Assembly (NCBI GenBank): GCA_024516035.1
Contig: CM044961.1
Location: 1,672,020-1,736,019 of the forward strand
DNA length: 64,000 bases
Direction of reading: 5' to 3'
DNA from: Bactericera cockerelli
Lineage: Eukaryota > Arthropoda > Insecta > Hemiptera > Triozidae
The notes beneath the pieces are model-generated. The model saw nothing but the letters and a program-made list of their open reading frames with translations. It searched no databases and had not been told where the DNA came from. Both the position numbers and the translations under genes were made by a program. Shown here one piece after another: positions 39,336 through 49,282 of the stretch (position 1 is the first letter of the stretch; each line of letters starts with the position of its first letter).

Positions 39336-39975
39336 AACGATGTATTCAAAGTGCCATAGACTTGGGTTGGACAACACTTTTTTTTTCTTGTATGGCACTT
39401 TATCACTGTATTTGACAGGTCGTTCGCGCCGATTCCTCTAGATCTTCATATGTTTGTATACAAGTTTATCGCTTTTAAGTAACATAGGAGTGAATCGACG
39501 CTCTGGACTTTGTCAAGTAGAGCAGGAGGTATCGGAAAGGATGCACGAATATTTGCATGATTAGGACATGACAAGATGTGCTGAACTCCTCTGAACTGAT
39601 AATGTTTCTCCGCAGGACAACACTTTTGATTTGATGTTACGTTCGAATCATGACGGGCAGATTGACTGTGTAGGTAAATCACCTTTTTCTATAGGGCGTT
39701 CTTCACACCTTGGCCGAGATGTGAAGACGGTCATTCAAGACGGAGTTTTTACCCTTACCTTGCTGGACATTGCTTAACGTAGAGATAATATAAAATTATT
39801 GAAGTACGAGTACTTGATAAAAAAAAAAAAAAAAAATATCCATAGACAATCGAAAATTCATCGTTAGTATAGTTTCATTTTGTAACTGTTAAGATCAACT
39901 GGGAGGTATCCTATAAGGATAGATGTCGTCAAATCTATGGCAAATTCCTTTCTAGAACTATTCACAAGAACAGAT
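39336..39975. other. Palindrome spacer, left part; no gene
   Basis: Contains scraps of reversed SINE-B (ACCTTGCTGGACATTGCTTA near 39757) and an A run at 39820. A 78-residue - strand frame has no recognisable domain. Confidence 0.45.
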
Positions 39976-40230
39976 TAGCCAGCGTCGATGGCATGTTGAA
40001 TACACCGGTTCCCTTCAGAACACCGAAGTTAAGCGACATCCAGCGAGGTTAAGACTTGGATGGGTGACCATTCAAATTCTAATTCTCGTGACGCTGGCTT
40101 TTCCCGGCCCCACTCAGGCTGGGTGAGGTCAATGTGAGTAGCAGGTTTGTGAGTTTCCTGCGAATGGAGGGTAAAACCCCCGTCGTGATATGACCATGGC
40201 AGTTGAAAGCGACGATAAACCCCACTTAAA
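39976..40230 (+). mobile_element. SINE-B (5S rRNA-derived), reference copy
   Basis: GCCAGCGTCGATGGCATGTT, AATACACCGGTTCCCTTC, CACCGAAGTTAAGCGACATC, CAGCGAGGTTAAGACTTGGA and TGGGTGACC follow 5S rRNA including its internal promoter. Then come GGCCCCACTCAGGCTGGGTG, AATGTGAGTAGCAGG, GCGAATGGAGGGTAAAACCC, CCGTCGTGATATGACCATGG, CAGTTGAAAGCGACG and an A-rich end. The 3' half shared with SINE-A is very clear here. Confidence 0.9.
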
Positions 40231-40577
40231 AAAAAAGAACAGATTTCGACAAAGTCCGTTTTATTTTCAACGGGTTAATGTCTTTTTTACGTAGGTTCCA
40301 CAGCTCTTATATGAGAGCGTCGACAAATCACTCTGATATCAACTCAAAATAAAAAATAAAAAAATACTTAAGTAGGTACATATATTATTATTATGTTATT
40401 TTTATAATATTATTATTAAAAAAAAAAAACACTTCTCAGTCCTCTTGAGGAGAGAACATCGATACTTTGTCCAGACCATGTCGTGTAGATCTTAAGCTGA
40501 ATAATTATCCTCCGGTTATCACCATTTTGGATGATTCCACTTTTAAAGCCTATCATATCAAGTCTACTCCAGATATC
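40231..40577. other. Non-coding AT-rich spacer
   Basis: A/T runs and TTATTATTATG. The open frame that enters the LINE from this side is accidental. Confidence 0.5.
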
Positions 40578-40644
40578 ATAGTGCATTGTCAAGTGGTTAA
40601 CGCGCTAGTTTTTAATCCAGGTAGCTTAGGGATCCGTAGGTTCG
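40578..40644 (+). mobile_element. SINE-C tRNA-like head fused to the R1-clade LINE
   Basis: GTGCATTGTCAAGTGGTTAA, CGCGCTAGTTTTTAATCCAG and GGATCCGTAGGTTCG align with the SINE-C head at 18672. At box B it stops, an eight-A run follows (40645-40652), and LINE coding sequence begins at once. Confidence 0.7.
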
Positions 40645-42282
40645 AAAAAAAATGGAACTCACGACAAGTAGAAGAGGCAGAAATAGAGGCCATCAGCAAC
40701 GAAGAGCTTCTAGAAGTTTCACTGAAGATCGCCCCTAAAAAGGCACCTGGTCCAGACAGCATCCCACCAGCTGTGATACGGGAAGCAGTATTAGAAATCC
40801 CGGAGGTCATCTGCGGAATTCTAAACAAACACTTAATCGCAGGAACCTTCCCCAAAGTATTGAAGGAAGCCAAAGTTGTACTGATAGAAAAACCAACTAA
40901 AGTAAGAGGGGACCCACCCGCTTTCAGACCAATCTGTTTGATAAACACAATGGGGAAGCTACTCGAGGGGATATTAAATGAAAGAGTAAAGAAGGAAATC
41001 GAAGATAAACAGATTCTCAGTGCTAACCAGTACGGGTTCAGAAAAGGTCGCTCCACAGTGCACGCTATAAAAGAGGTCGTTAATATAGCGAAAGGAGAAC
41101 TTAAGAAAAGAGGTGACTGCAGAAATAGAAATATTTGCCTGCTGATTACTTTGGATATTAAAAACGCGTTTAACTCAGCAAATTGGGAACTTATCAGCTC
41201 ATCCCTTACCAGAAAGGGACTATCAAAATACTTGGTCAGGTGTATTGAAGCATACCTGAGCGAGAGAGAAATAGTTGGAGAATCTTTCACTAAATTTATG
41301 TCAGCGGGAGTTCCACAAGGATCTATAATTGGTCCAACTCTCTGGAACCTTCTATATGATGATGTCCTGCGGCTTAAACTACCGGACGGAATTACCTTGA
41401 TAGCCTACGCCGATGACCTTGCAATAGTGGCGCTCGCTATAACTGAGGAGGAACTGGAATTCAAAACCAACATTACTCTTAATATAATAAGAAACTGGAT
41501 GACAGACACTAAACTGGAGATCGCTCCAGAAAAATCAGAGGCCATGGTATTCTGCGGCCGCAAAAAATACCGACCAATTTCAATTAAAATCGGGGGCGCC
41601 GAGATCTCCCAAAAAGATCACATTAAATACTTAGGGGTTGTATTGGATAAAAAACTGAATTTCCTACCTCACATTGACTATGTAACTTCTAAGGCAGAGA
41701 AAACGGTTGCAGCCCTGTCCCGCATAGTGCCCAACTTAGGGGGGGCGGGAGAAAACAAGAGAAGACTGCTTCAAAATGCAGCAGATAGCGTCATGCTATA
41801 CGCTGCCCCAATCTGGGAAGAAAGTACCAACATCAAAAAAAATAAAGCTAAATTATTATCTATACAGAGGAAGTTCGCTCTCAGGGTTGGTTGCGCTTAC
41901 AGAACTGTTTCCACGGAAGCAGCAACTGTAATCGCTAGAGTCATACCCATTGACCTCTTACTCACAGAGAGAGGTCAAACTTTTGGGAAAAATAAAGAAT
42001 TTAAGGCTACAGCAAGGGAAAATACCGTTGCAATTTGGCAGATGAGATGGGACCAGAGTACTAAAGGACTCTGGACCAAAACTCTCATACCAAACATAAA
42101 CGTATGGCTAAACAGGAAGCACGGGGAAGTTGACTACTTCCTTACACAAGCACTTACGGGACACGGCTGCTTCCAGACGTATATACACCGGATAAAAAAG
42201 GCGGCCACGCCCCAGTGTCTCTTTTGCGAGGAAGATGACGGGCCAGAACACACACTGTTTCAGTGTATACGATGGCTCGCAG
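40645..42282 (+). CDS. R1-clade LINE ORF2 fragment: reverse transcriptase plus C-terminal zinc knuckle
   Basis: The open frame lacks its 5' part (endonuclease domain) and is cut by the N gap at its 3' end. Numbered from an ATG at 40467, it shows KAPGPDSIP (92-100), FRPICLINTMGKLLE (153-167), QYGFRKGRSTVHAI (188-201), the first catalytic Asp in TLDIKNAFNSANW (D230), GVPQGSIIGPTLWNLLYDD (281-299) and YADDLA (314-319). Further on are the R1-type LSRIVPNLGG and LYAAPIWEE, LTGHGCFQTYIHR, and a Cys/His cluster CLFCEEDD...EHTLFQC just before the gap. The protein would reverse-transcribe its own RNA at a nicked target. The first 59 residues of the long frame are unrelated (spacer and SINE head). No stop interrupts the RT, so the copy is young, but it is 5'-truncated. 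Confidence 0.9.
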
Positions 42283-42382
42283 NNNNNNNNNNNNNNNNNN
42301 NNNNNNNNNNNNNNNNNNNNNNNNNNNNNNNNNNNNNNNNNNNNNNNNNNNNNNNNNNNNNNNNNNNNNNNNNNNNNNNNNN
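42283..42382. other. Assembly gap, exactly 100 N
   Basis: A run of 100 N is a conventional placeholder for a gap of unknown size between contigs. It lies at the centre of the inverted duplication, at the exact inner end of the right arm. Frames that run through it are meaningless. Confidence 0.98.
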
Positions 42383-43334
42383 AAGGGTAAAACCTCCGTC
42401 TCAAATGACATAATATATACTTATCTTAAAGAGTAAGATAGTAAAACAAATCGTTTTACCTCTTCAACACAACGAAGGAGTCACTTATTTATTTATTAAC
42501 ACTTTTTTTATACAACTCAATCAAAAAAAAAAAAAAAAATAGCATGAAAAAAACTTAAACAGATCTTTTCTGCCTGGCAGGGTTAATGGAATCAAACAGC
42601 ACTTCACTTTCTTTACTTAAACAAAGTTGTTAAAGTACCTCTATAACACTTACAGCGTTGATGTTTTTATGGACCAATTTTTAATCGCCTGTTAGGACTT
42701 GAAACATGACTGGTTCCTGTTAATAACTGTTTATTGTTTATACAATGAGTCCGAACCACAAATGTCTCTAGTAATATAGGTCCTTCTATCATTGATAGAC
42801 ATGATATTCTGGCAAATAGACTATTCTGCTCTTCTGATAATGAATAAAATTATAGAAAAAAATATCGCATTATTTATACTGCCACCTCAAAACAAAACAT
42901 CAGAGTAAACAAAACCGTTGTCATGGTTACTAGTGATCTCTTCAAGTTCAGTAACAAAACATCAGAGTAAACAAAACCGTTGTCATGGTTACTAGTGATC
43001 TCTTCAAGTTCAGTAACAAAACATCAGAGTAAACAAAACCGTTGTCATGGTTACTAGTGATCTATTGAAGGTCAGTAACAAAACATCAGAGTAACCAGAA
43101 CTGTTGTCATGGTTACTGATGGCCACCTCAAGTTCAGTAACAAAACATCAGAGTTCCCTTGTATCTGAAGTCGAGTACCAGCGAATGAGTATCTATTAAA
43201 AGATACCAGATACCAGAGTAGGTACCCATTAAAAATACCCAGGTGATATCTCTTATTATTATTATTATTGGTGTCCTGAAGCACGAGCTATTGAACCGAG
43301 TCAACTTAGTGGTGCCCAAACTGGAAAGTTATCC

Positions 43335-43520
43335 TTTTTTAACACTTTTTACTAAAAGGTGACCACCAGACGAAGTTAATGCTCAAAGCATTTTCTACCA
43401 CCTAACCCTGAGAGTCTTATTATTATGTGGTCACAAACTCAAACTAATGAGGAAAAATTCATGCACTGGGTGGGATTCGAACCAACGGATTCCTACGCTA
43501 CCTAGATTACCAGACTAGAA
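43335..43520 (-). mobile_element. SINE-C, counterpart of 36350-36520
   Basis: AAGTTAATGCTCAAAGCATT, CACCTAACCCTGAGAGTCTT, ATTATTATGTGGTCACAAAC, CGAACCAACGGATTCCTACG; it retains more of the head than the left-arm copy. Confidence 0.75.
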
Positions 43521-44214
43521 CCCAAGGGACAGAGCAAAAATTCTATTATAATAGGTTTCTAATATAGTCAGTTCTCTACTACACATGAACAGGTGACACA
43601 GGTACCTGAGATTTTTTCTATTATAAGAGTTTTCTACTATATCCGAGTCCATTTTATCCAGGTCTGACAATACTTTATAATTAGAAATAAATAATATTAT
43701 AGCTTTATTTACGAACAACAATCAAATTAAAGGTGGTAGATGTGTAGTCCAGAGAGGGATTGGGAGGAAAAGTGCCAAGAATACTGGATGCATTCAGGGA
43801 TTGGTAGAGGAAAGTCTTGGCTTTCGGTTCTCCACTTTTCTCTTTTAATTTTTTCCCCAATGACAGTACTTCTTCTTTATCTCACACAAGACACTGTTTG
43901 GCAACCACTGCAGGACTGCCAGTATTATAGTTTCTTATTATACCCACTTGGAACGTGTGCCCAGAGTGCAAGACACAGGACCTCAGGCTCTAATGGCCGA
44001 CAGTACATTCTGAAATATGTGTAAGTATAGACTTTCTGAAATATAGGTTTAGCCAAACTGCAATCTAGTCTCGGTGGTAAGGAATTCCAGGTTTAGCCGA
44101 GCTGCTATCTAGTAGAGCAGCTCTTGACAAAGAGGATATAACTTGGTAGTAATTATGACTATGGTTGATAGCAGATCATGTATTCGTGCCATTCGCTGAG
44201 GAAACAATAGGAGT

Positions 44215-44410
44215 CTGTCCCGGTAGCTCAGCGGTAAAGGCGGAATCCAGAGGTCGCGTGTTTGAAACCCATCTGGGACATGACAAGTTTTCTTCCCATT
44301 TGGGATTTTTACCACATAATAATATGTCTTGGGCTTACTTCTGGAACAATGGGACTTTAATAGTCCTTATCGGGCAGTATAAATAAGGCGATATTATGAT
44401 TATTATTATT
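44215..44410 (+). mobile_element. SINE-E, counterpart of 35430-35640
   Basis: GTCCCGGTAGCTCAGCGGTA, AAGGCGGAATCCAGAGGTCG, CGTGTTTGAAACCC, GACATGACAAGTTTTCTTCC, CACATAATAATATGTCTTGG, TTAATAGTCCTTATCGGGCA. Confidence 0.85.
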
Positions 44411-45639
44411 CTTGGCACAAAAATTACTCCAATAACAGGAGAACCTAGAGCCCACAGTTTTCTCATGCAGAAGACGAGTATAGTCATCCGGTTCTGTCAT
44501 GGGTACAATACCCAAATCCCTATCTATGGACGAGATATTTTATTTATAATCCATTGAATTTTATGTAAATAATATAATTTATTTATTTATTATTTTTACC
44601 GAAAAAATACATTGATCTGGGACAGTGGCTAAGTGTATTTATTCTTCTTGCACTTTGCTTTTTCCTGAACCTCCTTGGGGTCAGCATTTTTTTTAAATGT
44701 TATTATTATTATTATTAAGCTCGGACCTTCGTGTGTATAACCAATTGACCATAGATGTTGACATGCACCATTATAATCTATTAAAAGATAGATAGATTAA
44801 GATCGGAAAACCTCAAAAGCACACCAAGTGCCCGGTTTTAACTAGTAAAGAATAATTCATACTCGGCTGACTTCAAGGAATCATACTATTACATAATAAG
44901 GAATCTTTGACGTTGTATAATGTAGTCTCATATGAAATGTATTTTGTGTCATGGCTTCATACAAAAAATCAATTCAATTCAATACCAACTGATTGAATAC
45001 AGGTAGCTAGTAAATAATATAGCAATAAGAAAATAGGTAATAACACGACAGATCATCATAAAAACAGTTTAGGTGTAAAATTAATTCTCGGACAACTTTT
45101 TTCTGATCAGCTCACAATACAACAACTTTTTATTCTGGATCAACTCAATAAATGAAGCTCAATAAAATAAAACTTGTTTACTTGATCCTGTTTGATCGTT
45201 GGACCTCCCAGTCATGCATTATGCAGAAGCAGCATGTATCATCATAAAGTTTGCAACATTCCTCAGACTTGCTGCACAAGACACACACACACACACACAC
45301 ACACACATCCTCACGCAGCAATACTTAGCCGAACCATTTTTGCGTTGCGACTTAGCCGAACATAAGAAAAGTTTGTCCGATTTGAATAAGGTTTATATCA
45401 ATTGCTAGCAATTTCAATTTAAGAGATACACACTTCTCGGTTTTTTTTTACAATTCTCAACCATTTCAAAAATAATTGAAAAATTCTAACGTTCTGCTAA
45501 TTCCCGAGCGCGAAGCGACCAGTGCCGGTCTCTAAAATTTCCACACTCAGCAATACTTAGACGAACCATTTTCGCGTTTGATACTTAGCAGAACACGCAA
45601 AAGAAAAAATAGTACTTAACCGAACATTAACGATTTTTG

Positions 45640-45850
45640 AGCCAGCGTTGAAGGGACCGGTTCTTGTAGGATCACCGAAGTTGTGCAAGGTACAGCGAGG
45701 TGTAGACTTCGTGATGCTGGCATTCCGTCCCAACAAAGGCTGGGTGAGGTTTATGTGGATAGCCGGTTTTTTAGTTTCCTGCGAATAGAGGGTAACACCC
45801 CCGTCGTCATATGACCATGCAGTTAAAAGTGAGGTTTAACGTCGCATTTA
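45640..45850 (+). mobile_element. SINE-B (5S-derived)
   Basis: GCCAGCGTTGAAGGGACCGG, TTCTTGTAGGATCACCGAAG, GTACAGCGAGGTGTAGACTT (shortened as in the 27028 copy), AAAGGCTGGGTGAGGTTTAT, GTGGATAGCCGG, GAATAGAGGGTAACACCCCC, CATATGACCATGCAGTTAAA. Confidence 0.8.
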
Positions 45851-46399
45851 AAAAAATAAATAATTGAAAAGTATATTATTGTCTTAACATAGCTTTGCTC
45901 GGGCAGGGAAATGAAATGATTAAATCAAGGCATTATCTACTTAATGGAACGAAACTTTATGTGCGATAAGTTTGGTTAGATGAGTCAGGTCCTACTATTA
46001 CTTCCGATAAATTTCGTGGTAGGTATCCCCTTTTATAAGAAGGCCAATACAAGAGATCTGCACTTTTAAACCTAAACCAAATTTGATCCTTTATTATGTG
46101 TTAACAACTATGACCTTCCCACAGACCCTCCACAGAAGAAGGGAAAATACTGCTATGTACCTTGTACCTATTATTAGTCATTTGGTTGTGAGTTCGAGAT
46201 TGTTGAATGCTATAATAATTCAGAAAGCAATAGGCAATGTTGGTATGATCAGATCGGTACAGAAAGAGAATAAAATACACTGCCAATTATGGACACAATA
46301 CTTCCTCGTGAATGACATTCAATTTTTTGTAATTTTATTATCGCTAGAATCAGAGATTTTTTTTTACTGAATCACTTGTATTTACAAATGTTCTAAGGG

Positions 46400-46462
46400 T
46401 TGGGTGGAAGAGATTGCCACAGGCAATATATAACTCCGCCCTTTAGGTAGGACATTAACTTT
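46400..46462 (+). mobile_element. LINE-3' fragment
   Basis: GGGTTGGGTGGAAGAGATTG, CCACAGGCAATATATAACTC and CGCCCTTTAGGTAGGACATT, followed by a T run that belongs to the neighbouring reversed SINE-F tail. Confidence 0.7.
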
Positions 46463-46775
46463 TTTTTTTTTTTTTTTTTTTTAAAGATGAGTTTTTCACA
46501 GCCTTTTTTATTTCGTAGCCATGAAACAGGAGCTACTGTAGACGCTTGTGGTCTGTGTTGTAGCCTGCCCATCCCGTAGTATGCCTCCCCTCTGATGGGC
46601 GAGAAGTGACACAATACTTCCCATTTAGGTGCTGGGTCAACACGAGCGCACCGGAAGGTATCCCTTACAAACAATTGTAACCAAATTAAGAATACAAATT
46701 TTTGTCGGCGCGGGGGTTCGAACCCGGGACCTTCCGCATGGCAAGCGAGTGCTTAACCACTGAGCTAATCGCGCG
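46463..46775 (-). mobile_element. SINE-F, full length (tRNA-Gly-like head)
   Basis: On the - strand: GCGCGCGATTAGCTCAGTGG, TTAAGCACTCGCTTGCCATG (GCC anticodon position), CCGGGTTCGAACCCCCGC, TTGTTTGTAAGGGATACCTT, GACCCAGCACCTAAATGGGA, CTCGCCCATCAGAGGGGAGG, CTCCTGTTTCATGGCTACGA and a long poly(A). Complete and little decayed, so probably a young copy. Confidence 0.9.
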
Positions 46776-47284
46776 CTCTGTTTTTAAACTTCATTCTCTT
46801 TTTTTTTGTTCTTGTATCTTTGCTCAATCCTTTTGTTTTTCGTTATAATTTCATTGTATATTACTGTATATATTTTTGTTCTATCTAAGTAAACTTACTA
46901 TAATACCATGTTCTCAACCGATTCTCTTCAAATTTATGTATACATATGGCAAGCGGCCACAACGGAGTCCCGAAAATAGTATACATATAGCAGTATTTTC
47001 GCTACTTCTGTGGAGGGTCTGTGGGAAGGTCATAGTTGTTAATACATAATAAAGGATCAAATTTGGTTTCGGTTTAAAAGTGTAGATCTCTTGTATTTTA
47101 TGGCTTCATTACCAAAGGGGCATACGACCTACCTACCACGCTCCACAGGCAAAGTACAGATGCAAGTCATATAAATAAAAAGGGTCTGTTTTAATAAATT
47201 CAGACCGTTAGAAATAAAAAAAAGGGAGAATGGAGGAAATTATATTGTACAGTTTGCCGACTTTATAACTTCTTATTACTTCCA
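46776..47284. other. No gene; duplicated flank
   Basis: TACTGTGGAGGGTCTGTGGGAAGGTCATAG-like sequence near 47008-47035 is the reverse of 46110-46140, so short inverted duplicates flank the SINE-F/LINE-3' block. No coding signal. Confidence 0.5.
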
Positions 47285-47550
47285 AGCAATGTGTAACATT
47301 AGAAATCGGAAGTATTGTAAAAATATTTTTTGCTCAAATGTCATTTTTTCATATTTCTGGACCTCCTGAGCAACTTTAGTTTTGTGTCTGTCTGTCGGTC
47401 TGTTAAATACATTCCCTATAACTCGCAAATCTCAGACACTACTAAACAGATAATATTTATGAAATTTTGCACACACATAAAAGACGTACTGTAGGTGGTC
47501 CCATTTTAAATTCATGAACTTCGCAACTGCGGTTCTTGGTAATAGAGACC
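47285..47550 (+). repeat. Z-repeat copy
   Basis: TTAGAAATCGGAAGTATTGT, CATATTTCTGGACCTCCTGA, GTGTCTGTCTGTCGGTCTGT, GAAATTTTGCACACACATAA and GTAGGTGGTCCCATTTTAAA. A further partial copy is at 48700-48930. Confidence 0.65.
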
Positions 47551-47551
47551 A

Positions 47552-48150
47552 TGGGCATGGACCAACTTTAAAATCTTAAATAGAATGGTATGTCTTGTGG
47601 CATATTGTTTTAAAGGTCTTATTAAGAGAAGTTCATTACAATAAATTTCAGTGTGCTACAACTTACCGTTCTTGAGATACAGGGTCGGACGTCCTGCGTA
47701 ATATCCCTATATTTTGACCTATAACTCGTTAACCGTAAATTATGGAGAAAATTTTTCTTGATAATAATAACTCCTTATAGCAAGAACTTTCGAACAAGTT
47801 AAAATTTGATTAGTTTTTTGGTTAAATTTTTTTCGACTGTTTGTCCGGCTGGCTGACGAAACCGACCAGAAACTAACATCAACAGAGTATGTCGAGTTAT
47901 AACTTGTTCGAAAAGTCTCATCATAAGGAGTTATTATTATCAAGAAAATTTTTCTCCATAATTTACAGTTATCGAGTTATAGGTCAAAATATATGGATAT
48001 TACACAGGACGTCCGACCCTGTATCTCGAGAACGGTAAGTCGTAGCACACTGAAATTTATTGTAATGAGCTTCTCTCAATAAGACCTTTAAAACAATATG
48101 CCACAAGACATACCATTCTATTTAAGATTTTAAAGTTGGTCCATGCCCAG
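47552..48150. repeat. Foldback repeat with ~215-bp arms
   Basis: CATGGACCAACTTTAAAATC, ATACAGGGTCGGACGTCCTG and TATGGAGAAAATTTTTCTTG (47555-47765) reappear inverted at 47938-48150 around a spacer of about 170 bp. Arms are highly similar. Outside the arms lie Z-repeat sequence on the left and unassigned DNA on the right. Confidence 0.85.
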
Positions 48151-48574
48151 CCTGACTGGGGCCGTGTAGGCAAAAAAAAATTGGCTGAAAATCAATCCCC
48201 CTAAATATAAAGAAATACGGGTTTTTGCGTTTTTTGATATTCTGAGTCGTTTTCGAGAAACCTAGGCCTGGGTGAGACTTTATGAAGACCCTGTATATAG
48301 GATAAGGAAAGTAAAAAAGGTATGTTTTATTAAATTCAGACGGTTAGAATTAAAATTAAAGGGAGAATGGAGGAAATTATCCTGTTCCTCGACTTTACAA
48401 CTTCTTATTTTATTATAGTTAGCTAATAAGTCCCCTCTATGATTAGTTTTAAATCTAGTCTTTAGTTCACTGACGATGCCATAACTGGCGAAACGGCCAT
48501 CTGAAAATAAATAATTAAGTAAAACAAAAAAGCCAAATATTTTTTATCTTAAAATTATTTCGACATAATATGGA
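48151..48574. other. No recognisable gene
   Basis: AT-rich. TATTAAATTCAGACGGTTAG with AAAGGGAGAATGGAGGAAAT (48330-48375) repeats 47195-47240, so the foldback is flanked by direct repeats of about 50-90 bp. Confidence 0.5.
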
Positions 48575-48650
48575 CGCACGAATATCTCAGTGATTAAGAA
48601 CTCGCTTGCCATGCGGAAGGTCGCGGGTTCGAACCCTCGCAGAAACAATA
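48575..48650 (+). mobile_element. SINE-F head fragment
   Basis: CGCACGAATATCTCAGTGAT, TAAGAACTCGCTTGCCATGC, GGAAGGTCGCGGGTTCGAAC, then CCTCGCAG; the body is absent. Confidence 0.65.
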
Positions 48651-49282
48651 GAACTAGTATTCAAAATTTGTTTAGACTTGTTTGAAGGGAATATTTTCCG
48701 GGGCGTTCTTTTTGACCCAACACCTAAAATCTCAGAAACTACCGAACGAATGTCAATGAAATTTTGCATACATACAAACATGTAGGGGACGTATTGTAGA
48801 TTTTTTTTTTGAAGGATATTTATATTTATTTATTGACAAAAAAAAACGTATTGTAGATGGTCCAATTTTAAATTTATTAACTTTGTATGAGCTTCTTGGT
48901 AATAGAAACCGTGCGCCTGACCTCTAACCATATCTCGTGAACAGTTATATCTTGTACCACGAAACGAAGAGATACCCGATGAAATGCTTCTTGATTATTT
49001 GTGGAAATGTGTGTATATATGTCCTACCATTAACATGCGTCAAGATTTTTCTAGACCACCCTTTAAAATTAGATTAAGTTGAAGAATCAACCTTCAGTTT
49101 TGAGATTGTAAAATATCGGTTCGTTCCATTAGTACCATATTGTATTCGGTGTTTGCAAATAAATTCCTAGTTTACCGCAAAACCGAAATGTGAAGTTCAC
49201 TATCCTTAATTTTATTTGGGGTGTGGATGATGAGATTGACCCCTGTCGTACCCTGTTTAGTCATACTTTCAATATTCATCTT

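Larger units (their letters stand above)
42383..45307 (-). repeat. Right arm of the inverted duplication, inner part
   Basis: Reverse of 34571-39180 minus the pogo-like element. In a 210-base comparison (42590-42750 region against 38845-39020) I count about six substitutions, near 3 percent; other stretches look closer to 5 percent plus indels. It shares SINE-C, SINE-E and the 61-bp array with the left arm. Confidence 0.9.

Noticed and set aside
39976..40090. Possible 5S rRNA gene
   Set aside because: It resembles 5S rRNA only partly, carries substitutions in conserved positions, and is followed by the SINE-A/B central domain; other copies share the same structure.
40467..40644. First 59 residues of the 648-residue frame containing the LINE
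   Set aside because: They translate spacer DNA and a tRNA-like SINE head; the LINE protein begins after 40644.
40589..41290. 233-residue frame antisense to the LINE
   Set aside because: Shadow of the reverse transcriptase coding sequence; no motif of its own.
42108..42413. Frames running through the N gap
   Set aside because: Translation of placeholder bases has no meaning.
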